From: Laburnicola sp. R22_1
Taxonomy: Eukaryota > Ascomycota > Dothideomycetes > Pleosporales > Didymosphaeriaceae
Assembly: GCA_014281115.1 (NCBI GenBank)
Contig: JACONQ010000003.1
Location: 2,976,001 to 3,040,000 of the forward strand
DNA length: 64,000 nt
Reading direction: 5' to 3'
Position numbers and translations under genes: made by a program. Below, one piece after another: positions 27,244-40,040 of the stretch (positions are counted from its first letter, which is position 1; every line of letters starts with the position of its first letter). The notes under the pieces are model-generated. The model did not search any database, was not told the DNA's origin, and saw nothing but the letters and a program-made list of their open reading frames with translations.

Positions 27244-29361
27244 CCGAGGTGGACGGTCGAATGAGCCCGACGGCCGAATGAGCCACCCCACCACGACAAC
27301 ACCTCAACTTCAACACGCGATAACTCTACCACTATGAGCTCGATTGAGGCTGCGATTGCAGCGATTGAATCGCTAGGACCTACAGAAAAATTTAGCTATA
27401 GACAGATTGCGAGAGATTATGGTTGCAGCCGTGCAACGCTCGCGCGGCGACACCAAGGCATCTCAAGGTTACGCAGTACAATGGCGGAGAATCAACAAGC
27501 TCTTTATCCACAACAGGAACTAGAGCTTCTACACTATATTAAACGTCTTACAAATTAAGGCCTACCACCTACACGAGCTATGATACGAAATTTCGCCTCG
27601 CAGATTACGCAGAAAGAGGTTGGAGTACACTGGGTTGATCGCTTTGTGCACTGACACCCAGACGAGCTTATCTCAAAATGGACAACGGGCATTGACAATA
27701 GTCGCCACAAGGCTAATTCAGGGAGGAAGTATAGCCTCTACTTTAACCTTCTACGCGAGAAGATTAATTAGTATCACGTTGAGGCGCGTCATACCTACAA
27801 TATGGATGAGAAGGGCTTCATGCTTGGTGTTGTAGGTCGCTCGAAGAGGATCTTCAGCAGGGCTTCATATGAGGATGGGAAGAGGAGGGGTACTATCCAG
27901 GATGGCTCTCGAGAGTGGATAACGCTGCTGGCCTGTATCTGCGCTGATGGATCTTACCTTGAGCCCGCTCTCATCTATCAGTCAGCCTCAGGATCGATAC
28001 AGGACTCCTGGCTACAGGCCCTCAATCATGCGACTCATCAGGTTCGAATCTCCTCATCGCCCTCTGGCTGGACGAACAACAATATCGGCCTCGCGTGGCT
28101 TAAACAGGTGTTTGATCGCGGTACAAAGGCGAAGGCTCGATCTTCCTATCGATTGCTCATCCTAGATGGCCATGGATCTCACCTCACAATGGATTTTATT
28201 GAGTACTGCAATCAGAACAAGATCCTCCTCGCTGTATATCCTCCTCATTCAACCCATACGCTGCAGCCGCTCGATGTAGCTATGTTCAAGCCTCTGTCCA
28301 CAGCCTACTCAAAGGAGATCTCAGCCTTTATGGAAAGGAGCCAGGGCCTTTGCTCAATGAGCAAGAGGGATTTCTTCCCCCTCTTCTACCGAGCCTGGCA
28401 GGCCTCCTTTAAGGAAACGACAATCCTAAAGGCCTTCGAGGCTACAGGCCTCTCACCCTTCAATCCTGAGGTTATACTACAGAGATTCAACTCTAGCCCA
28501 AGCTCCTCAAGCGATAGCGAGTCCTCAGCCTTAAGTGCCTCAAACTGGAGGAAGACTGAAGGCCTACTGCGTCAGGTAGTGAAGGATCGAGGTGATAAAC
28601 GAGCTCAAAAGCTAAGCCAGGCCTTCCACCAAATCTCAACTCAAAAGACCCTCCTTGAGTATGAGGTCAAGGGCCTACGCGAGGCTCTAATCAACGAGAG
28701 AACGCGTAGGAAGCGAGGCAAGCCTCTCCTACTTAAGGAGCCTGAGGAGTATCAAGGTGGAGCTATATTTTGGTCTCCAAGGAAGGTGAAGGAGGCACGT
28801 GATCGCCGGCAGCTCCAGGAGCGCGAGGAGGAGCAGGTACAACACCAAAAAGCTGAGACAAATAGGCTTCGTAAAGAGGCAAGACAGGCAAAGGCGAAGG
28901 AGAAGGAAATAAGGCGTCAGGCGAGGGCTGCAGCCAATCTGGTAAAGGAGAAGGAGAAGGCGGAGAAGGCTGCTGAACAGGCCTCTAGGGCAGCTGCTCG
29001 CAGGACTGCAAAACGACTCCAACAAGCTCTTAAAACCTCTCAAAAGGGCAAAAAGCGCAGCCTTAAGGCTTCTGCAAAAGCAACTCTTAAAAAGAGAGCT
29101 GTTATGAGGCCCGTAGGTAGGGGAGAGCCTCAGCGTGCTGCTGCAGGCGCGCCAGCTCTCAGGTCACGACGCAGCCGCAACATCACACCTTCTACGCGAT
29201 ATCAATAGCTATATATATCAATTAAAGCCTATAGATATCACCACTAGAAAATATCGCGATAATAGCTATTGTGTGAGGCTCTACAGCCTCAAGTTGTGGG
29301 GCTGTTTTGGTGTTCAAGGTGGCTCATTCGGCCGTCGGGCTCATTCGACCGTCCACCTCGG
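27244..29361 (+). mobile_element. Pogo-like transposon E3
   Basis: 2118 bp with perfect outer inverted repeats (CCGAGGTGGACGGTCGAATG), flanked by TA at 27242-27243 and 29362-29363. CGAATGAGCC occurs at 27258 and 27275 and is mirrored at the right end. It is inserted in the E2 transposase frame. Its own gene spans almost the whole element. Confidence 0.92.
27334..29208 (+). pseudogene. DDE_1 transposase of E3 with three stops
   Basis: A 625-codon frame from ATG 27334 to TAG 29206-29208, broken at 27556 (TAA), 27652 (TGA) and 27769 (TAG). From ATG 27802 the remaining 468 codons are open. N-terminal psq-type helix-turn-helix residues are about 15-50, followed by a CENP-B-like region. The catalytic residues are D158 (MDEKG), D278 (LDGHGS) and D314 (QPLDVA), all intact. 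After residue about 400 comes a long Lys/Glu/Ala/Arg-rich coiled-coil-like tail with the WSPRKVKEARDR block. The DNA-binding N-terminus is cut off, so the open part could at most give a truncated protein. Confidence 0.9.
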
Positions 29362-29568
29362 TATGGGAGTCTGCAACACCAAGCAACGCGCGTGAGCTAG
29401 GCGCTTAGTTAACTCTAGTTTGTGAGCGGATCTAAAGGCATTAAGGATCCTCTCCTACATTAGTTATCCAGTCGCTTGATTGGCTTACAAGAGGGGCTAA
29501 GAGAATGGCGCATTTAATAGTGCTTATGCGCGATGAGATAGCTAGTCTATACCGTGCCCGTGCGCGTA

Positions 29569-31662
29569 ACGACCCACGTCGCGTAACGACCCAGGAACAC
29601 CAAAACACCAGACAAGCTCCAAACTTCAACGCGTCATAACTCCACCACCATGGCACCAATTGACGATGCGCTCGCAGCAATCGAATCGCTTAAACTAGGA
29701 GAACAACTTATATACTGGAAAATTGCTCGTCAGTTTGGTGTACCGCACAGTACGCTGCGCCGAAGACACCAAGGCTGTCAGCGCCCACGGGAAGCTAAGC
29801 ATCGCGATCAACAAGTACTTAGCCCACAACAAGAGTTAGGGCTTGTGAGCTATATTAAAGACCTTACAAAGAGAGGGCTGCCTCCTACAAGAGAGATAAT
29901 ACAAAATTTCGCATCCTTAACAGCCACAGAGCCCGTGAGCGACGCTTAGGTTACCCGCTTTCTTAACCAACACGGCCACCATCTTATCTCCAAATAGACA
30001 TCTGGAATTAACTCTCTCCGCCATAACGCTGATTCAAACGTTAAGTATAAGCTATACTTTAACTTGCTACATTAGAAGATAAAGCAGTACAACATACAGC
30101 CGCGCCATTCCTACAATATAGACAAGAAGGGCTTTATAATAGGTATAACAGAACGCTTAAAACAAGTGTTCAGCCATTAGATGTGGGAGCGAAAAGAGGT
30201 GCAGGCAGCACTCTAAGATGGCTCTTATAAATAGATCACCCTCTTAGCAGCTATCTGCGCTAATAGGGAGGCTCTGCCGCCAGGTCTTATCTATCAGTCG
30301 GCAAACAGCTCACTGCAGGCAGCTTGGGTGGACGCCATTAAAGCTAGGCAACACGACATCTTTGTAGCTTCATCTCCATCTGGATAGACGAATAACGACA
30401 TCAGTTTAGCGTGGCTAGAGCAGGTATTTGATCGCTGCACGAAGCAGAAAGCGCGTTGTGGGAGAGACTGGCGTCTCCTCATACTTAACAGCCATGGCAG
30501 TCACCTTACAAAGGAGTTTATCGACTACTGCGAATCCTATCGCATACTCCTAGCCATATTTCCCCCTTACTCTACCTATACGCTTCAACCTCTCAACGTC
30601 GTCATGTTTAAACCTCTCTCCACCGCCTACTCTAAGGAGCTCTCCACCCACCTCCAGAGGAGCCAAGGGCTAGTACCAGTCAAGAAGGGGGACTTTTTCC
30701 CACTGTTCTGGAGAGCGTGGGAGTCCTTATTTAAGACAGAGACTATCCTTAAGTCCTTTAAAGCTACTAGTATATAGCCTATAGACCTAGAGGTTATACT
30801 CAAACGCTTCAAGAGAGAGAGCTCTAGGAAGCAAGATGAAGGCGAAGTAGGCCCCTTAGCGCTTAAGGAGAGCGACTGGCGTCAGATGGAGCGTCTCGTA
30901 CGCTCTGCAGTGAAGGATACTACCGCAGAAGAGTCAAAGTCGCTCTCCTAAACGCTCCACAGACTCCAAGTATAAAACGAACTGCTACACTATAAGAACA
31001 ATGGCCTAAGAGAGGCTCTTACTGCTAAGAAGAAGCACAAGAAGCGCGGCAAACCTCTTAACTTGCAGCAGCGCCAGGAGTACTATAGTAGTGCCGTCTT
31101 CTAGTCTCCGCGCAAGATCAGAGAGGCACGTGCACAAGAGACAGTAAAGCAGAGGGAAGAGCATAACAGGCAGCTTGCAAAGGCTAACAGGAAGGAGCTT
31201 CAAGCTACTGCTAAGCTACTCCAAGAGCAGGAGGCAGAGGAGAGGCGTGTAGCAAGAGAGGCAGCCAAAGTAGTAAGGGAGAAGGAGAAGACTAACAAGG
31301 CAGCTAAACGCGAGCGCCAGAAGGCAGCTCGCAACGCTAAAAAAGCTATACAACTATCCCAAAAGGGCAAGCGCAAGGCCTTAAAAGCCTCTACTCAAGC
31401 TAACAAGCGTTAGAAACAACGTAGTGCTGGTGCAGCTGCTAAGGAGGCATCACAGGCTGCATTAGCTGCCCTAGCTTTCACCACCCGCTATGGCCGCAAC
31501 GTCAACCTTCTAAGTAAATTTAGATAGTACAAATTAATCGCATGCCTTTATTTACTACTCTACTACAAAATCTCGTAATAATAGCTATTATAGCTATTGC
31601 AATACCCTCATTTTTAAAGTAGTGAGCGCGTTGTTCCTGGGTCGTTACGCGACGTGGGTCGT
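29569..31662 (+). mobile_element. Pogo-like transposon E4
   Basis: 2094 bp with mirrored ends beginning ACGACCCACGTCGCGTAACG, and TA at 29567-29568 and 31663-31664. CGTAACGACCCA occurs at 29565 and 29582 (17-bp phase, with the first box overlapping the TA) and is mirrored at the right. The right TA is also the left TA of E5. Confidence 0.9.
29650..31527 (+). pseudogene. DDE_1 transposase of E4, many stops
   Basis: A 626-codon frame (ATG 29650 to TAG 31525) with no net frameshift but more than ten stops, mostly TAG, starting at 29947. Helix-turn-helix and CENP-B parts are recognisable in the first 100 codons. The first DDE block reads NIDKKG where MDEKG is expected, the second LNSHGS instead of LDGHGS, and the third QPLNV instead of QPLDV, so all three catalytic positions are doubtful. 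The C-terminal coiled region with a SPRKIREAR block matches E3. It is the same subfamily as E3, E6 and E9. Confidence 0.88.
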
Positions 31663-31664
31663 TA

Positions 31665-33773
31665 CTGTGTCCGTGCACTCAACGCCCGGATTCAGTCAAC
31701 GCCCCGCTAAACACCATAGCAGCTTAACTAAAATAAGGCTGCAGAGCCACACAAAATCGCTATTATTACGAGATTTTATAGTAGAGTACTATTTTAATGC
31801 TTACAATTTACCTATGCTACTTATATTTACTTAGAAGCTTAACATTACGGCTGTGCCGCGTAGTCTTAGGTAGAACTGCTAATGCGGCACCTAAAGCCTC
31901 CTAAGTAGTTATAGTATTAACTACGCGTTTCTAACGCTTATTGCTCTATATAGATAGCTGCGAGGCCTTTTTCTTACTCTTTTGGGTAGATTGTAGAGCT
32001 TTTGCATTATCGCAAGCTTCTTTTTAGCAAGTACGCTCTACTGCCTTTTTAGCCTTCTTCTTCTCCTTAGCTACCTTAGCTACCTCCCTCGCCACACGCT
32101 TCTCCTCTGCAATTTTCTCCTTGCATAGCTTAGCTACCTTCTTTAACTTAGCCTTCTCAGCTTTTTAAAGCTTCTGCTCCTTCTCCTCTTGTTCCTTTAC
32201 AGACTAACGTACGCGAGCCTCCCTAACCTTAGTGACCAGAAAACCGCCCCCCTATAGTACTCTTAACGTTGTTGCAGATCTAGAGGTTTTCCCTTCTTCT
32301 TGTGCTTCTTTTTCGTAGTAAGAGCCTCTCTTAACCCAGTAATCTTATAGTAAAGTAACTTATTTTAAACTAAGATGTAGTAGAGTGAGCGACTAAGCTT
32401 CTGCGCGTCCTTACTACTCTAATCTTCTACTGCGGATCGTACAAGGCGGTCTAGTTTACGCTAGTTAGATCTACTAAGTACTAACGTAGAGCTCTCTCGC
32501 AATTTCTGCTTATCTAGGGTAGTGTTAGTGAACCTTTTAAGTATAACCTCTAGGTTAAATAGTAATATGCCTGTTGCTTTAAAAGACTTAAGTATTGTCT
32601 CCTCCTTAAAAGAGCTTATCTAGGCCTCCTAGAATAGAGGGAAGAAGTCCCCTTTCTTAATAGGGAGGAGTCCCTGGCTCTGGTAGAGGTAATCTAATAG
32701 CTCCTTTAAGTACGCAGTTAATAGAGGCTTAAATAGAACCACATTAAGTGGCTAAAGCGTGTGGGTTGAATAAGGGGGGAAGATAGCTAGGAGTATCCTA
32801 TTACGGTCGCAATAGTTAATAAAATCCATAGTAACGTAAGATCTATAGCCATTAAGGATAAGTAACCAATAAGACTATTAAGCTTTTGCCTTAGTGTAGC
32901 AATCAAACACCTATTTAAGCCAGGCAAGGCCGATATTATTGTTTGTCTAGCCTAAAGGCGACAAGGAAATGTGTACTAAGTGCTCTCCTGCCTTAATATC
33001 CTCTACCCAGCTTAATTGTATAGCCTTGTTAGTAGCCTAATAGATAAGGCTTGGCAGCAAGACTAATCTATTAGCGTAAACACACGCTAGAAGAGTAATC
33101 TATTCATAAGAGCCATCTTGGAGAGATGCTATAACCTCCTTATTCTCCCATATTCGTCTGCTAAACACTCGTTTTGATCGGCTAGTAATACTAATTAAGA
33201 AGCCTTTTTTATCCATATTATACGTGTGACGAGGCTCGATGTTATATTCCTTAATTTTAGCACCTAGGAGATTAAAATACAGGCTGTATTTATCCCCTAA
33301 GTCGGCTTAGTGGCGATTGCTGTCTATACCAGCTGCCCATTAAGAGATTAGATAGATGTTATGTTAGTTAATAAAGCGAGTAACCCAGCTCTCGCTTACT
33401 AGCTCCTTAGCTATTGTTAACGCGAAATTTCGTATTATCTCTCTTATAGGTAGTAAGTGACGCGCTGTAAGCCCTTTAATATATTGTACAAGCTCCTGCT
33501 CTTATTAGGGACTGAGTTTCCATCGGTTAAACCCCGCAGTTGCACGCGTCGTTTGAATCGCTTAGTGCCTTCGCGACAGCGTACTTCGATCAACGCCATG
33601 CTTGCTAGCGATCTTAGTATAAGAGAAAGATTCTTCTAACCTTAGCGATTCTATTTCTTTAATTGCAGCCTCAATTAAGCTCATATTAGTGGCGTTATGG
33701 CGTGTTGAAATTTGGGGTGGTTTGCGTTCAGCGGGGCGTTGACTAAATCCGGGCGTTAAGTGCACGGACACAG
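31665..33773 (-). mobile_element. Pogo-like transposon E5
   Basis: 2109 bp with ends CTGTGTCCGTGCACTCAACG and the inverted counterpart at 33773, and TA at 31663-31664 and 33774-33775. TCAACGCCC occurs at 31679 and 31696 (17 bp), with the counterpart TTAACGCCC/TCAACGCCC at the right end. It lies between E4 and E6, sharing one TA with each. Confidence 0.9.
31817..33684 (-). pseudogene. DDE_1 transposase of E5, heavily mutated
   Basis: The start ATG is at 33684 (minus) and opens an N-terminal helix-turn-helix that stays open for about 40 codons (SYTKIASKHGVDRSTLSRRH). It then continues with numerous stops through the DDE core and the Lys/Glu-rich tail, to a TAG at 31817-31819. The span is not a multiple of three, so at least one indel is present. 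E7 is a second copy of this family. Confidence 0.8.
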
Positions 33774-34400
33774 TACCCTAGCTTGGCAGTCCGTGCAACG
33801 CGTCACTCCATGCAACACCCCGCCATGCAACACCCCAACTTTGACGCGCCATATCTCCACCAATATGAATCCAATTGAGGCTGCGATAGCAGCAATCGAA
33901 TCGCGAGAGCCAGGAGAATCTTTCTTATATAGACAGGTTGCAAAGGATTATGGTGTTGTAACTTCTACACTAACGCGTCGGCACTAAGGCGTTACATAAG
34001 TAGGTGCAGCTGCCAACTCCGCGCGTTAAAATATTAGCCAATAATAAGAAGTAGAGCTTCTACAATATATCAAACAGCTTACTAAATGTGGCCTTCCTCC
34101 TACAAGGCAGATAATACAGAGCTTTGCTTTATATATAGCTAAAAAGCAGATCTTAATATCCTAGGTTGATCGCTTTGTACGGCGGAACAAGGAATCCTTA
34201 ATATCTTAATGGACAGCCAGCATCGACAATAATCGCCACAAAGCTAATTCTCTAGCTAAATATAAGCTCTACTTCGAGCTCTTGCAGCGTAAGATTGAAC
34301 AATATTAGATTGAGGCTCGAGATACGTACAATATGGACGAGAAAGGCTTCCTGCTTAGCATCACCTCCAGCTCTAAGAGGATCTTTAATAGGCCTCTATA

Positions 34401-37400
34401 TGTAAGCAGTTGGGTAGTATGTGTAGAAAGTGTATATCGTAGAAGTATCTGTGTTCAGATGTGTATATGCCTGTGTATCGTACATAGAGTAATCAGAGGC
34501 TCGTATATAGTAGGCGAGCTGACTTATAAGACTAATATCGTTATGTGACATAGCTCTAGGCTGCTTACACACCCCCTTTAGGTTTGAACGCATGTTTAAA
34601 GCTAATATTGGCAATAGGTCCCCCTCTACCTTTGTGTGGCAGCTATATTTAGGTTAAGAACTAGTCTCTATATTAGTGCAGTCCTAGGTAGGTAGCTGTC
34701 CGCCATTGCAGTGTTAGTGGACCTTGCTCTATACTACAGGCGTCTCTAATAGTAGGACGTCTCCTAGAGCCAGTATTAAAATTCTTATTGCTTCGCGTTC
34801 TGTGCTAAGGTTAATAAGCCTTATAAGTGGAGCTTAATATATAATGCGAGCATGTTTACTCTATATATAAAGGTAAAATACAGCGTAAAGCTAAGTACAT
34901 AATAGAGCTAAGTAAAGTGTAGGGGTACAGCGTAGAGCTGTGTATAGGATAGAGCTTAGTAAATATATAGCCTCGTTAAACCTATAAAAACCACATAGGA
35001 GAAACTAGGAAGAGTACTATACTATAGGGAAGCTTATTTAGAAGGAAATGGTTAAAAATAAAGAAGAGAAACCTAGTTTTCGTGCTTCTGCCTAGGTAGT
35101 AGCTTGGTGAGGCTGTTAGCTAGTTAACAGCTTGTCTGGATATATAAGAGGTTAATATTGTTGAATTAAGCTTCTTGGCGTAGCCAGTGATAATGGATAT
35201 TAACGTGCCGTATAGTAGTCTTAAGACAAGGCGTAGTAGAGATAAGAAGCCAGATAGTCTGCTAATTGTCACAGTATAGAAGGCGTTCATAATTTAGATT
35301 AAAGCCAATTTGTTTAAAGACTCTTTACCACTAGATTAGTTTAGTGCCTGCAAACAATGCGGCAACTAGCTCTGCTTCTATAGTGGACTTAGTAATACAG
35401 CGTTAGAGTGTTGCTTTCTAGTCTATAGGTCCGCTAAATAGAAAGAAGATGTAGCCTTGTAAACTCTTGCGTGTGATCTTATTATTAGCGTACGACGCAT
35501 CTATTGCTCTAAAGAACTCAGGCTAAGTCTGGTTAGCTATATAGACTAATTTGTTTAAGATAGAGGCTGTGTAGTAGAGAGCTCGATCTTTAGTGCCTAG
35601 TAGGTAGGCGATTGTCTAGTAGGCTGCGTTAAGATAACGTGAAGATGGATTTGTAAGAAACTTAGCTAGTTTAGAATGAGCTTTTAAGACATTAGGTTGG
35701 GTAGCTCTAGCCGTGTAGCCTATAGAGCCTACAAGCTAGGCATATCTATGCTTAGTAAAGTCATTTGCCTAATCCTTAGATAGTAATAGCTCTTCTAGAG
35801 GTAGTAGGGTAGCTAGTAACTTCGTGTATGGCTTTGGTAAAGAATACTTCTATGCCAGCTTCTCGATATATAAAGCTTGTAATAGCCAGATAGAGCCATT
35901 CTTATAGTCTCTATGCGTTTGAATGCCACAGAACGTTTAAAGCTCTTCTAGAGATCGAATCTCATATTAGCGTAGAAGCTTCTGCTTGAATTTATGTAGT
36001 GCAGCCTTGTAGGCTAGTAGGCAGAGTATAACAATATCATCCACATAGAAGAAGACTAGAAGCTTATTATTCTTCTATAGACAAGAAACGTCTTTAACTT
36101 CGTATAGGCCTAGCTTAGTGAGCGTCTTAATAAGCTCTTAATACCAGAGTAGTGGTGAGGTCTTTAGGCCGTATAGAGCTCGACGTAGTCTCCATAGATA
36201 GTTAGGGTTAGAGAATCCTTCTAGTAAGTAACAATAGACTAGTGTCACGAGCTAAGCGTTTATAAATGCGTTAACAGCATTATATTAACAGATTTCTATG
36301 TTAAAGTAGGCAGCTATAGCAACTAGAGCTTAGAATATTCGAACCGCTAGAGTAGCTGCGTAGGTATCCTTAGTAGTCGCCTATAGATTGCCTCGTACGC
36401 AGATACGGGCCTTATATTTTGTAAGGTAGCTTTAATTATTAAGCTTATACTTAAAGACCCACATTAATAGGAGGACCTTTTAGTCTTGCGGGTTAAACTC
36501 CTACTAGGTAATCCTCTCATACGTGCCTTTTTACTTTACGTTGCTAATTTCTTATTTTATAGCCTAAAGAAAGCCTTCCCTATGTGGAGATGGTATTTTT
36601 ATCACATCTCTATAGAGACGCGGCTTAGGAGGTAGCTTAGTGTAGTAAAATCGTGTTTTTAATACTATAGCTAAGGCTGCTACGTATACTAACTAGTATG
36701 TGCTAATAAAGAAGCTGCTACTCTTCTAAGATAGCTTTCTAGATCTTGTTATCCCTTTAGGTAGTATGTAAGACTAATAAAGGTTGCTATCAATTAGTTC
36801 TTAATTCTCTGCTTAGTTCGAGTCTGTTTATAAGACAGAATCTAATATTTTACGTTTGCGCTTCTTTAAAGATGTGGATAGTGGCAGTAAGCTAGTTAGT
36901 GTAGCTAATAGTAAGTATAGTAAGTTGTTATAAGGTAAGCCCTATAAGCTGCTATGAACCTTAGTAGTCTCTATTCGACTTAGTGTTAGAAGCTGCTAAT
37001 AGTAACTTCTTATCTAGTGTTAGGTTGTTATTACTTTTTGTGTTAATTGGCTTTGCTCTATAATAGCAGCAGTCTGGCTAGACTAGTCTAGATCTAATAT
37101 AAGCTCGTCTTTAGATAAATCTTCTATAGAGCTGTCTTGGCTGCGTATTAAAGGTAGTTAATACTTGTGGGCGAATTACTCTAGCTTAGAGCCTTATAAA
37201 AGCGGATCTACTTTATTATGTAGTTAATAGAAGAGGTCTTCTTAGAAGGTAACGTCTCTCACACAAATAACTTTGCCTTCATAAGCTCGGCTTCTCGCCT
37301 TAGGCATTTAGATTTAGTAGATATTTAACAAGTTGTAGCCAACTAGGTATCCTACTAAAGCTTAAGGACTAAGCTTATCTATTTGTAGTATCTGCTTACG

Positions 37401-40040
37401 CAGTGTGTATGCTTAGCAGCTATAGACGCGTAGGTAAGCAATTAACAGTTTCTTGCTATAGGCAATTTTGAATAGTGTTTTCTAGCCTAGTAATCGCGTG
37501 GGTGTGCGATTAAGTAGGTATACTGCTATAGGGTAGATCTTAGAGCCAAGTGCTAGAGGTAGGTTTAAGGTAATCCTTATTAAACGACTTCTCTTAATAA
37601 GACTCCTGCCTAAGCGCTCTGCTAAGCCGTTCTGCTCTTTAGTGTATAGAGCTCTAATCTATAGCTTAATACCTTCTCTCTAACAGTAGTCTCTAGCAGA
37701 GTTGTCTGCCAGGCCATATCCTTACTTATTATTAGCAATAAGAAAGGTGACAGTTGTGTTGAATTCTCGTTTAATTATTTAATCTAGTCGTCTAATAATA
37801 GATAGTAGCGTAGGCTTGTCTCGTCTAGGTATCGTATAGACGAAATGGAACTTTAAGAATAGGTTAAACCTATAGAAAATATATTAATCACTGTTGTAGG
37901 CTCTTATATTAAGCTTAATTAGGTCAATAGCAATAGTTTCAAAGGCTTAGGTTGCCCCTATCTCATAGCCTATTTGACGCAAAATAATTTAATATGCTTT
38001 GCTTTGTAGGCATTCTTCGCAGTTAACTATTTAAGAAGTAGTTCTAGTAGCTAGCTATATGCCTATTACGTGACTTAACAGTTAGTTAATCATATTATTA
38101 CTTAGATGTCCTATAAGGACATAGAGCTGGGCCTTGCTTAGCGATTTTAATTTAGGCGGTAGGGCTAAGTACTATGGCCGACGTTAATAGGTAGCGAATG
38201 TTTAAAGCTAAGTAGATTGGGTAGATAAAGGATTAGTTCGATAGACTACTAGCTAGTAACCACCTAGTCTAGTAAGGCTAGCAATATCTTTAACTTGTAA
38301 CCCTAATAAATTGGACTAATATAGAGTATTTCTTCCTAAGTCAAAATGGACGTTTAACAATAATAGTTAGGCTAGAGAGACTAGACTTGTAAAGAAGCTT
38401 AGTATTAAGGCAACGCGCTTAAGCTTTGTCTTTCTCTGTCCTTAAGGCGTTAATAAGAGTATCTTAACTTCTCCCTATACCTAAATAGCCATCTCTATAC
38501 CTTCTACAAGAACAACATTGTCTAGCAATGCAGAAGCCTTCTATTAGAACTTAGTAGGATTATTACAGATATAGATATTAGTGACTAGATCTAGTGTCCA
38601 TAAGTAGAGGAGCGAGAAGTGTTATAGCGTTAGCCCATTATTAAATACTAATAAGTAGACAGCGTAGGCTTTATAGGGAAGGTTAGCTACAGGTGTATTG
38701 CCTACGTTAATTTCTATTAAATTAGGTTCTGACCTATAGCTCCCTTGAACCCTACACTTCTTATAGCGCTAATTCTTTTTCCAAATCTTATTTAGTATGC
38801 CTTTTGTATCCTTAGCTTCGTATTTAACTATCTTCTTGGCTTTTTTAGGGTTTTCGACAAATCCTCCTCTGCGCTGTAAGGTGTCGATGTACGGACACTG
38901 TCCCCAATAGTGTAGATCCCCACAGAGACATAGCTTTAATAGCTTTAATAGCTTGTCCTAATAAGGTCTCTTTCTATTATTTTGTCTATATAGAGACTCC
39001 TCTTAATTCAATATAGCTGTAAATGCTTCGCCTTAGATAGTTAATTTTGTTGCGGTCGTACGATAGTAGCGTAGGTATCCTACTAGTAGTTTAGGTAGTG
39101 CTGGCTAGATAAAGTCGCTATCTAAGGCAGTTAAGATAGTTTCCGCGTTAAATACTGTAATGGCGATAGTAGCAGCGTAGCTAGGGTCGATTTGCCTAAT
39201 AGCTTAAATAAGGTCCTTATAAGGTTAGTAGCCATGCGTCTCTAGTAGCTTAAGTTGTTTAGCCCTGTTGTAGGCAGTAAGAAAGGTGCTACACTACTTC
39301 TCTAGATTCTCTCTATAAGTATGTAGTACTTTAGCAGTATTGTAGGCTTTCTAAACCTAATATTCTTAATTAGCTGTTGTAGGGCTGTAGAGCTCCTGTA
39401 GTATCTTAAGCTAATTATAGAGGGACTTTTAGTCCTTAATTTAATAGACTAGGTCCTAAGTAATAGTGTTAGCTACGTGCGCTTTAATTTGGCCAATCTT
39501 ATCTTTAGTTCGTCTGTATTCCTTAAGCTTCCTATAGTAGAGACTTATTTCCTAATTATACTGCGCTCAAGCTTTAGTAGTAGGTTCTGTTGCTAGCAAT
39601 CCGTCTTTATTAACAGTTTAAAGCTAGGCAGGTTGCTAAGGCTTACTAAGCGTTAATAGGGGTAACAGATCTGGATTAATATATCCCTATACGTCTCTAG
39701 CCTCTGCGAGCCTTTTAATAGTATAGATCCATAGTTCCTAGTTATATAGACCGTAAAGAATGATTAAAGAGCTAGCCTTTAATATGGCAAGATAGAGTAG
39801 GCTCAATTAATAGATAGGTAGGTAGGGAGTTAATATATATATATAAGTGCGGATTAGGCCAGGCTTATAACTATAAGCAGTTAGGTAGTATATATAGAAA
39901 GTGTATATTATAAAAGTATCTATATTTAGATGTGTATATGCCTGTGTATTGTATATAAAGTAATTAGAGGCTCGTATATAGTAGGCGAGCTAACTTATGA
40001 GACTAATATCGTTATATAACATAGCTCTAGGCTGCTTACA
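34401..40040 (-). mobile_element. Ty1/copia retrotransposon, copy 1
   Basis: 5640 bp with 169-bp LTRs (34401-34569 and 39872-40040) starting TGTAAGCAG and ending CTGCTTACA. A perfect 5-bp duplication CTATA flanks it (34396-34400 and 40041-40045). Coding capacity is on the minus strand. It is more RIP-mutated than copy 2: the expected start codon near 39785 reads ATA. It is inserted in E6. Confidence 0.92.
35040..39785 (-). pseudogene. copia gag-pol polyprotein relic, copy 1
   Basis: Homologous along its length to the frame in copy 2 (about 42800-47548), with more TAG and TAA stops and a lost start codon. The order is gag, protease, integrase, reverse transcriptase, RNase H, read right to left. 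A retroelement polyprotein like this is cleaved to make virus-like particles and copy RNA into DNA. This copy cannot do so. Confidence 0.8.

Larger units (their letters stand above)
25955..29567 (+). mobile_element. Pogo-like transposon E2 (host of later insertions), left and middle parts
   Basis: The left end directly follows the TA at 25953-25954 and has GAGCGGCGCA at 25969 and 25986 (17-bp phase). E3 interrupts it at 27244-29361. E4, E5 and E6 interrupt it at the TA of 29567-29568. A further 13 bp of E2 is visible at 41549-41561 before E7. The right terminal repeat is not in the window. It was probably lost in the rearrangement that joined E7 to E8. Confidence 0.8.
26035..29567 (+). pseudogene. 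DDE_1 transposase of E2, split and nonsense-mutated
   Basis: ATG 26035 opens an N-terminal helix-turn-helix region, a CENP-B-type domain and the first DDE block FDETG (about residue 170). In-frame stops are at 26758, 26785, 26911, 27109 and 27145, four of them TAG. The second block reads LNGYES in place of the usual LDGHxS, so a catalytic Asp is lost. The third block is QPLDVG. E3 splits the frame at codon 403. If E3 and one TA are ignored, the frame continues at 29364 with a tail typical of this family (a TPSNARELGA-like start, then a helical segment at about 29470-29550) and runs on to a basic end at 41549-41561. Confidence 0.8.

Noticed and set aside
34333..34614. Short frames spanning the E6-copia junction
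   Set aside because: Chance fusion of transposase codons with LTR sequence. Unlike 47760-48653 it ends soon.
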